Assembly: GCA_900313745.1 (NCBI GenBank)
Contig: OMSM01000029.1
Span: forward strand, 1 to 7,553
Direction: 5' to 3'
Length of the DNA: 7,553 nucleotides
From: an uncultured Lachnospiraceae bacterium
GTDB lineage: Bacteria; Bacillota; Clostridia; Lachnospirales; Lachnospiraceae
Translations under genes and position numbers: made by a program
The notes under the pieces: model-generated
Told to the model about the DNA's origin: nothing
Seen by the model: the letters and a program-made list of their open reading frames with translations, nothing else
Database searches by the model: none
Part shown: positions 1 through 6,007 of the stretch, piece by piece
Layout: the number at the start of each line of letters is the position of its first letter
Position numbering within the stretch: the stretch's first letter is position 1

Positions 1-1563
1 GTTCCCGCGCCCGACGATATTCATGAATTCTACGGAGGCGACCTCCAGGGGGTCATTGATCACCTCGACTACCTCGCAGGGCTCGGCATAGACGCCATTT
101 ATTTCAACCCGCTTTTCGTTTCTCCCTCCAATCACAAATACGATGCACAGGATTATGAGCATATCGACCCCCACTTCGGCGTGATCGTCAACGACGGCGG
201 CGCGCTGCTGAATCCCGGCGACGATAATACCCGGGCAGAGCGCTATATCCTGAGGGTCACGGATCCGGAGAATCTCGCGGCCTCCGACGCTCTCTTCGCG
301 AAGCTGGTGGAGGAAGCTCACGCGAGGAATATCCGGGTAATCATCGACGGCGTGTTCAATCACTGCGGCTCCTTCCACCGCTGGATGGACCGGGAGCGCA
401 TCTATGACGGGGTACCCGGCTATGAGCCGGGAGCTTATCTCAGTGAAAACTCACCCTATCACAGTTATTTTGCCTTCCGGGGCGGAACGTGGCCGTATAA
501 CGGCACTTATGAGGGATGGTGGGGACACGATACCCTTCCGAAGCTTAACTATGACGAGTCGGAGCAGCTCACCGGGCATATTCTTTCCATCGCGGCCAAA
601 TGGGTGTCAGCGCCGTACTGTGCCGACGGCTGGCGCCTGGATGTCGCGGCGGACCTCGGGCACTCGCCGGAGGTCAATCACCGGTTCTGGCAGCGCTTCC
701 GCCAGGCCGTAAGAGAAGCTAATCCCGACGCAGTGGTCCTGGCCGAGCATTACGGGGATGCCTCGCCCTGGCTGAACGGCAGGGAGTGGGATACGGTGAT
801 GAATTACGACGCCTTCATGGAGCCTGTCACCTGGTTTCTGACCGGGATGGAGAAGCACAGCGAGGCGTACAGCGCGGAGCTGCACCATAACGCGGAGGAA
901 TTCTTCAGGGCGATGACCTGGCGGGGAACCAGGGAGGTCTCCGCCCCTCCGATCTACATCAGCATGAACCAGCTGTCCAACCACGACCACTCCAGGTTCC
1001 TGACCCGGACAAGCGGCAAGGTCGGAAGAAGCAGTACTTTGGGCTCCGCCGAAGCGGATACAGGCAATAATGTCGCAATTCTGCGGCAGGCGGTCGTAAT
1101 CCAGATGACCTGGCCCGGAGCGCCGACGCTTTACTACGGGGATGAGGCAGGGGTCACGGGATTCACTGACCCGGACAACCGGAGGACCTATCCCTGGGGT
1201 TCGGAGGACGAGGAGCTCATCCTTTTTCACAGGGAGATGATCCGGCTTCACAAGGAGTGCGCCTGCTTCAGAAAAGGAGCGACGATTCCCCTTTACGCCG
1301 CGGACGGCGTGATCGCCTACGGCAGATTTGACCGGAGCGAAAGTGTGGTGGTAATCATCAACAGCAACGAGGAGGAGAGGGAGATCAGCATTCCCGTCCG
1401 CTATGCGGAGGTCCCGGAGAACTGCGGGATGAAGGTGCTGATGTTCTCGGGGAAGGCAGGATTCCGCTTCGGAAAGGGAGAGACAGTCCCGGTCCGCGGA
1501 GGAGTAATCGCCGGCTTTGCACCGCCCCACGAAGCCCTGGTGCTGCGGATTCATCATTATTAA
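1..1563 (+). CDS. GH13 alpha-amylase / neopullulanase-like glycosidase, 5' truncated by the window edge
   Basis: The frame is open from base 1, giving 520 residues to the TAA; the true start and any N-terminal domain lie upstream. All conserved GH13 regions are visible (residues counted from base 1): FYGGDL near 10-16, region I DGVFNH 116-121, LPKLN 179-183 (the MPKLN-type motif of neopullulanase/cyclomaltodextrinase subfamilies), GWRLD with nucleophile D214, acid/base E249 in LAEH, region IV NHD with D329, and YYGDEAG 378-384. A beta-rich C-terminal domain follows from about 430. Known of the family: hydrolysis of alpha-1,4 (sometimes alpha-1,6) glucosidic bonds in maltodextrins, pullulan or cyclodextrins. 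No export signal can be judged because the N-terminus is missing. Between the third barrel strand (HIDPHFG) and region I there is extra sequence (about 60-100, NDGGALLNPGDDN and on) absent from textbook neopullulanases. The exact substrate cannot be told; the catalytic residues are complete, so I expect an active enzyme. Confidence 0.93.
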   Translation, partial: VPAPDDIHEFYGGDLQGVIDHLDYLAGLGIDAIYFNPLFVSPSNHKYDAQDYEHIDPHFGVIVNDGGALLNPGDDNTRAERYILRVTDPENLAASDALFAKLVEEAHARNIRVIIDGVFNHCGSFHRWMDRERIYDGVPGYEPGAYLSENSPYHSYFAFRGGTWPYNGTYEGWWGHDTLPKLNYDESEQLTGHILSIAAKWVSAPYCADGWRLDVAADLGHSPEVNHRFWQRFRQAVREANPDAVVLAEHYGDASPWLNGREWDTVMNYDAFMEPVTWFLTGMEKHSEAYSAELHHNAEEFFRAMTWRGTREVSAPPIYISMNQLSNHDHSRFLTRTSGKVGRSSTLGSAEADTGNNVAILRQAVVIQMTWPGAPTLYYGDEAGVTGFTDPDNRRTYPWGSEDEELILFHREMIRLHKECACFRKGATIPLYAADGVIAYGRFDRSESVVVIINSNEEEREISIPVRYAEVPENCGMKVLMFSGKAGFRFGKGETVPVRGGVIAGFAPPHEALVLRIHHY

Positions 1564-1579
1564 GATACGGATTTCCTGC

Positions 1580-1598
1580 CCGGCCCCCGGAAGTTTTT
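1580..1598 (+). terminator. Weak terminator-like hairpin after the GH13 gene
   Basis: CCGG-CCC-CCGG (1580-1590) is followed by AAG and five T's (1594-1598), 17 bases after the GH13 stop codon. The stem is only 4 bp with a 3-base loop, so this is a marginal intrinsic terminator. Position favours it and stem length argues against it. Nothing else in the gap looks like a better terminator for the upstream gene. Confidence 0.27.
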
Positions 1599-1615
1599 CC
1601 GTTGCCCTGCCCCGC

Positions 1616-1644
1616 TTGCGCGGGGGGTAAGCATGAGCTATAAT
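1616..1644 (+). promoter_or_regulatory. Sigma-A type promoter for fba
   Basis: A perfect -10 TATAAT (1639-1644) lies exactly 17 bp downstream of TTGCGC (1616-1621), which keeps the TTG of the -35 consensus. Transcription would begin near 1651, leaving a leader of about 57 bases before the fba ATG. The -35 sits inside a GC-rich inverted repeat, CCCCGC-TTGC-GCGGGG (1610-1625). That repeat has no T-tract, so I do not read it as a terminator. Confidence 0.7.
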
Positions 1645-1652
1645 CATTGTGT

Positions 1653-1684
1653 TTCGGGGCTTTCCCGGATACCTGCAGGTTTTT
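1653..1684 (+). promoter_or_regulatory. fba leader: small hairpin plus palindrome and T-run
   Basis: Within the predicted 5' leader of fba, TTCGGG (1653-1658) can pair with CCCGGA (1664-1669) around a 5-base loop (one G-T pair). The palindrome ACCTGCAGGT (1671-1680) then runs into five T's (1680-1684). The arrangement faintly resembles a leader attenuator, but both stems are short. It may be only background structure. The ribosome binding site AAAGGTGG (1693-1700) lies clear of it. Confidence 0.25.
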
Positions 1685-1707
1685 CACAGAAGAAAGGTGG
1701 TATAGAT

Positions 1708-2646
1708 ATGGCCTTAGTTACATCGACCGAAATGTTCAAGAAGGCATATGATGGCGGTTACGCGATCGGCGCTTTCAACGTCAACAATATGGAGATCGTC
1801 CAGGGAATCACCGAGGCGGCTGCCGAGCTGAGAAGCCCTGTCATCCTTCAGGCATCTGCCGGCGCGAGGAAGTATGCGAATTCCGCTTACCTCGTAAAGC
1901 TGGTCGAGGCTGCGGTTGAGCTTCATCCTGAGATCCCCATGGTTCTGCACCTGGATCACGGCGCGGACTTTGCGACCTGCAAGGACTGCGTTGACACCGG
2001 ATTCACCTCCGTCATGATCGATTACTCCGGCCATACCTTCGAGGAGAACATCGCCGAGTCGAAGAGAGTTGCCGAGTATGCTCATGAGCACGGCGTCGTC
2101 GTCGAGGCTGAGCTTGGCACCCTTGGCGGTGTTGAGGATGAGGTCTCCGTCGAGATGGACAAGGCAATGTACACCGATCCCGATCAGGTCGAGGAGTTCG
2201 TGAAGCGCACCGGCGTTGACTCCCTCGCGATCGCCATCGGCACCAGCCACGGCGCATACAAGTTCAAGCCCGGCCAGAATCCGAAGCTTCGCCTGGACAT
2301 CCTTGCCGAGGTTGCAAGACGCCTTCCCGGCTTCCCGATTGTTCTGCACGGTTCCTCCTCTGTTCCCCAGGAGTACGTCCGCATCATCAACGCCAACGGC
2401 GGCGCTCTGAAGGATGCGATCGGCATTCCGGAGGATCAGCTGCGTGAGGCTGCAAAGGGCGCGGTCTGCAAGATCAACATCGACTCCGACCTTCGCCTCG
2501 GCATGACCGCCGGCATCCGCCAGCACTTCGTCGAGCATCCCGATCACTTCGATCCCCGTCAGTACATCTCCGACGGCCGCGCGAATGTCAAGGCGATCGT
2601 CGCGCACAAGATCGTCGAGGTCCTCGGCTCCGACAACAAGATCTGA
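1708..2646 (+). CDS. fba: Class II fructose-1,6-bisphosphate aldolase
   Basis: This 312-residue zinc-dependent aldolase reversibly splits fructose-1,6-bisphosphate into glyceraldehyde-3-phosphate and dihydroxyacetone phosphate in cytoplasmic glycolysis/gluconeogenesis. Visible motifs: HLDHG 81-85 (D83, zinc-binding H84), MID 103-105, the signature E133-A-E135-LG followed by GGVED, GTSHG with zinc ligand H181, LHGSSSVP with zinc ligand H214, and the phosphate-binding NIDSD 257-261. Length and sequence match the clostridial aldolase group, not the 360-residue E. coli FbaA group. I chose ATG 1708 because AAAGGTGG ends 7 bases upstream and MALVTSTEMFKKAY is the usual N-terminus; the in-frame ATG at 1633 overlaps the promoter. 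Codon use is strongly biased (ATC, GGC, GAG, CTT/CTG), as expected for an abundant protein. It is followed by two terminators and appears monocistronic from its own promoter. A tagatose- or ketose-bisphosphate aldolase role is possible but less likely. Confidence 0.95.
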   Translation: MALVTSTEMFKKAYDGGYAIGAFNVNNMEIVQGITEAAAELRSPVILQASAGARKYANSAYLVKLVEAAVELHPEIPMVLHLDHGADFATCKDCVDTGFTSVMIDYSGHTFEENIAESKRVAEYAHEHGVVVEAELGTLGGVEDEVSVEMDKAMYTDPDQVEEFVKRTGVDSLAIAIGTSHGAYKFKPGQNPKLRLDILAEVARRLPGFPIVLHGSSSVPQEYVRIINANGGALKDAIGIPEDQLREAAKGAVCKINIDSDLRLGMTAGIRQHFVEHPDHFDPRQYISDGRANVKAIVAHKIVEVLGSDNKI

Positions 2647-2673
2647 GGTTAAGCACCTGAATTTCCATTGAAC

Positions 2674-2714
2674 CGAAAACCCCCGTCCGGATGATTTCCG
2701 GACGGGGGTTTTCG
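2674..2714 (+). terminator. Strong near-symmetric terminator after fba (possibly bidirectional)
   Basis: This is a perfect 18-bp stem with a 5-base loop (2692-2696). The arms contain GAAAACCCCCGTCCGGA and its complement, so the stem's 3' arm ends in TTTT on either strand. It lies 27 bases after the fba stop and could terminate fba on the plus strand and murG read-through on the minus strand. The T-run is only four long on each side. Confidence 0.85.
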
Positions 2715-2731
2715 ATGAAGTATATTCGGAT

Positions 2732-2770
2732 CTCCGGAGAAACCGGCGTTTCTCCGGAGTTTTTAATTTT
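2732..2770 (+). terminator. Second tandem terminator for fba, overlapping the murG 3' end
   Basis: CTCCGGAGAAA (2732-2742) pairs with TTTCTCCGGAG (2749-2759), plus one more C-G pair, around a CGGC loop. On the plus strand it runs straight into TTTTTAATTTT (2760-2770), a textbook rho-independent terminator. There is no T-tract after it on the minus strand, so it works for the plus strand only. Its T-tract includes the complement of the murG stop codon (2763-2765). Confidence 0.85.
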
Positions 2771-3833
2771 GCACCTCGCTGATCAGATCCATGATGATGC
2801 CGGCGGAATTTCCCTGGGCACTCTTCGACATGGCATCGATGTATTTCTCCCGGTCCGCGTACAGCGTGTGCAGCGCATCCATAAGCTTGTCCGGAAGCTC
2901 GTCGTCCTGGACAACCATACTGTAGCCCTGCTTCTCGAAGGACGAGGCGTTTAAGAGCTGATCGCCCCGGCTCGCTGCAGTGGGGAGCGGCACCAGGATC
3001 GCGGGCTTGCGCAGGGCAAGAAGCTCGCAGATGGCATTCGCTCCGGCTCTGGAGATCACCAGGTCGGCGGCGGCGAAGAGATCGGAGAGCTCCTCCTTCA
3101 CGAACTCGAACTGTTTGTAGCCCTCGCGGGTCAGCAGGAGATTGTCCACCTTGCCCTTACCGCAGATGTGGATTATCCGGTACTCCTTCAGGAGACTGTC
3201 CAGCGCCTCGCGGATCGTTCGGTTGACCGAGGCGGCGCCGAGGCTTCCTCCGATAACCATGACGACAGGCCTGGGGTCTTCGGAAGAGAATCCGCACAGG
3301 GCAAGGCCCTTCTCCCTGTCTCCGTTAAACAGCTCCTTCCGGATGGGCGTGCCTGTGAGCACCGCCTTATTCTGCGGAAGTGAGGAGAGGGTCTCCGGGA
3401 AGTTGCAGCAGATCTTTGAAGCGCTGCCGAAACAGAGCTTGTTCGCAAGCCCCGGGGACATGTCGGACTCGTGGATAATGCACGGAATATGCAGCATGGA
3501 AGCAGCCCGGACCACCGGGACGCCGACGAAGCCGCCCTTGGAAAACACCACGTCCGGCTTGTATTCCTTAAGGAATTTCCTCGCTTCGGCAAAGCCTTTG
3601 ACCACGCGGAAAGGATCGGTAAAGTTCTGCGGGTCAAAGTAGCGCCTGAGCTTTCCGGTGTGGATGCCGGTGTAGGGTATTCCCCGCTCCTCCATGAGCT
3701 GCTTTTCGATGCCGTTTAAGGAACCGACATAGTGAACCTCATAGCCTGCTTCCTTAAGCAGGGGAAGAAGAGCGATATTCGGGGTGACATGGCCGGCGGT
3801 ACCCCCGCCGGTAAGGACGATTTTTTTAGCCAT
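2763..3833 (-). CDS. murG: MurG: lipid I to lipid II GlcNAc transferase
   Basis: This 356-residue GT28 glycosyltransferase moves GlcNAc from UDP-GlcNAc onto undecaprenyl-pyrophosphoryl-MurNAc-pentapeptide (lipid I) at the inner face of the membrane, making lipid II for peptidoglycan. Visible: N-terminal glycine-rich loop GGGTAGH 9-15 then VTPN; HESDMSPGLAN 121-131 (HEQNxxPG in E. coli; the HESD form is common in clostridia); GTPIR 161-165; GGSLGA 195-200; SRAGANAICE 261-270, which matches the UDP-GlcNAc site with E270; and GDQLLNA 290-296. Length is normal, and there is no membrane segment, as expected for a peripheral protein. It stands outside a dcw cell-division cluster. The ATG fits the conserved MAKKIVLTGGG start, but no Shine-Dalgarno is visible upstream; a hairpin occupies that place. 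It is probably co-transcribed with the TSCPD gene 72 bases upstream, since no separate promoter is clear. Its 3' end converges on fba. Confidence 0.95.
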   Translation of the reverse strand: MAKKIVLTGGGTAGHVTPNIALLPLLKEAGYEVHYVGSLNGIEKQLMEERGIPYTGIHTGKLRRYFDPQNFTDPFRVVKGFAEARKFLKEYKPDVVFSKGGFVGVPVVRAASMLHIPCIIHESDMSPGLANKLCFGSASKICCNFPETLSSLPQNKAVLTGTPIRKELFNGDREKGLALCGFSSEDPRPVVMVIGGSLGAASVNRTIREALDSLLKEYRIIHICGKGKVDNLLLTREGYKQFEFVKEELSDLFAAADLVISRAGANAICELLALRKPAILVPLPTAASRGDQLLNASSFEKQGYSMVVQDDELPDKLMDALHTLYADREKYIDAMSKSAQGNSAGIIMDLISEVQN

Positions 3834-3840
3834 AATCAGT

Positions 3841-3886
3841 CACAGACAAGGACTGCAGTTCCGGCTCCGGACCTGCAGTCCCTGTG
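3841..3886 (-). promoter_or_regulatory. Long imperfect hairpin immediately upstream of the murG start codon
   Basis: GACTGCAG (3851-3858) pairs with CTGCAGTC (3873-3880). After one mismatch the stem continues TCCG/CGGA to a GCTC loop, and an outer CACAG/CTGTG (3841-3845 with 3882-3886) can close it across an internal loop. On the minus-strand transcript the 3' arm ends 7 bases before the murG ATG, just where a Shine-Dalgarno should be. No T-run follows on the minus strand, so a translational or RNA-stability element is more plausible than a terminator. Function is inferred from position only. Confidence 0.5.
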
Positions 3887-3905
3887 ATATAATCCGCGGT
3901 TTCAG

Positions 3906-4151
3906 TTACGCGCCGATCGCCTGCTTTAAGGCTCTCGCAAGCTGGTCCGGGCAGGAGGTGCTCTTCATGCCGCAGGTGTTGCCCTCGAGCAGGGAGATGA
4001 TCTCTTCGGCCTTTCTGCCCTCGACAAGCTTGCCGATGCCCTTGAGGTTGCCGTTGCAGCCGCCCACAAAACTGACGTTGTGGATCAGGTGGTTCTCGTC
4101 GATGTCAAAATGAATCTCGCTGGAGCAGGTTCCGTGAGTTCTGTATACCAT
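3906..4151 (-). CDS. TSCPD-domain small protein (TIGR03905-like), function unknown
   Basis: This is an 81-residue cytoplasmic protein with no signal peptide or membrane segment. It matches the small TSCPD-domain family: YRTHGTC at the start, FVGGCNGN 28-34, a basic/acidic helix region LVEGRKAEE, then CGMKSTSCPDQLA 60-72 with the name-giving motif. Four cysteines (C9, C32, C60, C67) sit in conserved-looking contexts and could bind a metal. The same domain occurs at the C-terminus of some vitamin B12-dependent ribonucleotide reductases; the role of the stand-alone form is not established, and I do not assign one. Start ATG 4151 is set by AAGGAGGT ending 7 bases upstream; an upstream in-frame extension to 4223 would run through the promoter. 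It is probably the first gene of a transcript continuing into murG. Confidence 0.88.
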   Translation of the reverse strand: MVYRTHGTCSSEIHFDIDENHLIHNVSFVGGCNGNLKGIGKLVEGRKAEEIISLLEGNTCGMKSTSCPDQLARALKQAIGA

Positions 4152-4188
4152 AGCTTTTACCTCCTTAATTATTCCTGTAAACCAGATT

Positions 4189-4217
4189 ATTGTATTCCGA
4201 TTGAAGAAAGGACGCAA
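4189..4217 (-). promoter_or_regulatory. Sigma-A type promoter for the TSCPD gene (and probably murG)
   Basis: Read on the minus strand, TTGCGT (4217-4212) is followed after 17 bp by TACAAT (4194-4189), placing a start site about 30 bases before the ATG at 4151. It begins only 14 bases past the stop codon of the upstream gene. The -35 shares TTGCG with the fba promoter. No terminator is visible between the upstream glycosidase-like gene and this promoter, so some read-through is possible. Confidence 0.6.
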
Positions 4218-4231
4218 CCGCAAAGAAGGTT

Positions 4232-6007
4232 TTACCTCGGGGTGAGAAGCGTGCGGATATCCTCGACTCCTATGACCGCCGCGGCTTCGGCGATGATCCG
4301 CTGAGCATTATCGCCGTCGATCTCCATGTACCAGTGCCACGCGAGCTTCCTTGTGCCGCCGGAGCTGATGAGCCCGAGGGAGAGCCCCTGGGCAGCCTCA
4401 CCGGCGTCGTCCAGCTCGCGCGAGAGGATGAAGCCGTCGATATGCTGGTTGTTCACCGCCTGCAGATAACCGTAGACCACGGACGCCGCCTGCAGGCCCT
4501 CGCCCTTCTGGGATGTGTAGCCGACCTCCGAGCAAAGTACGCTCCGCACGGTACCGTCGTCGTTGATCATGTCCGGCGCGCACAGAAAATCCGTCAGGAC
4601 GTCGATGTTGGCCATCGTGAGCATGGGCGTCTCGATGCTGTGGAAGACATTGTTGCCGGTGGACCACGCCGTCGCGGCGGAGAGAGGATAGTTGTAAGGG
4701 TGCACCGCAACGTCCCAGGGAATATTGCCCTCTGCGGAGACGGCCCGGTTGAAGGCATTCAGGAAGCTGCGCCCGGAGTAGTACTTCGCGGTGTTGATCG
4801 AGCGGTTCCACTGCTGGTCGATGCTGATGTAGACCCTCGCGTTGGCGTTGCGGGAGAGTATCGTGTTGTAGAGGACCCGGAAGGCGTTGGCGTAAGCCTG
4901 TGAAAACTCCTCCAGTCCGGAAGTGCTCATGTAGTACCAGTCCCCGCGGGCGTTGATCTCGTTGCCGATGACCCAGTTGTCCACCGCGGAGTAGCGCCCG
5001 GCGAGCATCGCCACGGCCGCAGCCATCTTGTCCATTCCCCCTTTTTCGGCGGTATTGAAGGCGTAGTAATGAGCGCTTCCGCCCCTCGCCCTGGGATCGA
5101 TGAGCGAGGCGTTTCCGGCCGCGTTGTTCAGGAGGACGAAGGTGATCTGCGTCCCCTGCGAGGCGAGCCGGTTGACCACGATGTCGAGCTGGCTGAGGAT
5201 GTCGTAGGAGAAGCTGTAGGTCTGGCCGTTCCAGGTGTAGTTATAGCCGCTTCCGGAGCAGAGGGATCCGAGCAGCACGTTGTAGATGGACTGGTCAGCC
5301 CTCAGAGCGGCGACGGAGTCCGAGCGGATATAGGCAGCCGCGGGCAGGATGCCTTTCTTTCCGTGGTCATTGCGGGGATGGGTGGCGTCGGCGCAGACCC
5401 CGGGATTGAGGATATATGCTCCCCTGCTTACGGGAACGTATTCGCCGTCCTTCAGGACCACGGCGACAAAGCGCTTGGTCAGCAGGGAGTCGACAGTGTC
5501 TTTTGCGAGGGATACGGCGAAATTGACGTTCGCATCGGCCTTTTTCGACGCGATTAGCCTTCCCTGGGTGCCGCTCTCCGTGATGTCCTGGGCGAGGATA
5601 TGATAGAGCCCGTCGTCAGTTTTCACAGTGCGGAGACCCGAGAGGGAGATGCCCACAGTGTAAGGATCCACCAGCATGGAGGCGATGGCGAAGGAGTCTG
5701 GCTCGGGGTCGGCGAGGAGCCGCAGCATTGCGCGGTAATTCGCCATGGTGCGCTTCTCGGCCCTGGCTTCCGCCTCCCCGGCTTCCCGTTCCGCCTTCAC
5801 CCGTTCGTGCTGCAGCCGGGCTTCCTCAAGAGCATAGACCTCTTCAAGGTCCTCTGCGGGAACCTCCTCGAAGGTATACGGCTCCCCCGGATCCACTTTG
5901 ACGGCCCTGTGGACGCCGTAAGCCGCCGCGGTGATGACAAGGACCGCGGTAAGAATTACGGCTGCGGGAAGTATGGTATGGAGAAGAATATGCTTAAATC
6001 GATCCAT
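4232..6007 (-). CDS. Membrane-anchored putative glycoside hydrolase (DUF5722-like)
   Basis: From ATG 6007 this is 591 residues. MDRFKHILLH is followed by a hydrophobic segment (about 8-32), with no lipobox or clear cleavage site, so it is probably an N-terminal anchor with the rest outside. A charged, Glu/Arg/Ala-rich likely helical linker spans 47-94, then a beta-rich stretch (about 110-200), then a probable TIM-barrel domain. The barrel shows VIGNEIN with E350, the acid/base position of clan GH-A enzymes; HPYNY 436-440; and SEVGY with E494, the place of a clan GH-A nucleophile. I recognise the YYAFNT...NWVIGNE...RVYISIDQQW pattern as like DUF5722 from memory; a profile search would settle it. 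Substrate unknown, probably a polysaccharide. The frame stays open to a TTG at 6187, but that extension is Arg/Gly-rich, would bury the anchor, and has no ribosome binding site. The site at 6007 is also weak (CAGGCAG). It is transcribed divergently from pgi. Confidence 0.75.
   Translation of the reverse strand: MDRFKHILLHTILPAAVILTAVLVITAAAYGVHRAVKVDPGEPYTFEEVPAEDLEEVYALEEARLQHERVKAEREAGEAEARAEKRTMANYRAMLRLLADPEPDSFAIASMLVDPYTVGISLSGLRTVKTDDGLYHILAQDITESGTQGRLIASKKADANVNFAVSLAKDTVDSLLTKRFVAVVLKDGEYVPVSRGAYILNPGVCADATHPRNDHGKKGILPAAAYIRSDSVAALRADQSIYNVLLGSLCSGSGYNYTWNGQTYSFSYDILSQLDIVVNRLASQGTQITFVLLNNAAGNASLIDPRARGGSAHYYAFNTAEKGGMDKMAAAVAMLAGRYSAVDNWVIGNEINARGDWYYMSTSGLEEFSQAYANAFRVLYNTILSRNANARVYISIDQQWNRSINTAKYYSGRSFLNAFNRAVSAEGNIPWDVAVHPYNYPLSAATAWSTGNNVFHSIETPMLTMANIDVLTDFLCAPDMINDDGTVRSVLCSEVGYTSQKGEGLQAASVVYGYLQAVNNQHIDGFILSRELDDAGEAAQGLSLGLISSGGTRKLAWHWYMEIDGDNAQRIIAEAAAVIGVEDIRTLLTPR

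Noticed and set aside
607..1647. Long minus-strand open frame opposite the GH13 gene
   Set aside because: The GH13 frame carries every conserved catalytic motif. The antisense frame has low-complexity, Arg/Val/Leu-rich composition, no ribosome binding site and no recognisable domain; it is a by-product of GC-rich codon bias.
1633..1707. 25-codon N-terminal extension of fba from an upstream ATG
   Set aside because: The upstream ATG sits within the spacer of the fba promoter, before the likely transcription start. The ATG at 1708 has the ribosome binding site and the conserved N-terminus.
1714..2607. 297-codon minus-strand open frame opposite fba
   Set aside because: It mirrors almost the whole aldolase gene, as happens with strongly biased codons. 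It has no domain signature of its own and lacks a credible start.
2691..2954. Plus-strand 87-codon frame starting in the fba terminator
   Set aside because: It begins inside a terminator hairpin, runs through a second terminator and lies antisense to the conserved murG C-terminus.
3888..3893. TATAAT on the plus strand between murG and the TSCPD gene
   Set aside because: No matching -35, and no plus-strand gene lies downstream; it would only produce RNA antisense to the TSCPD gene. Probably chance.
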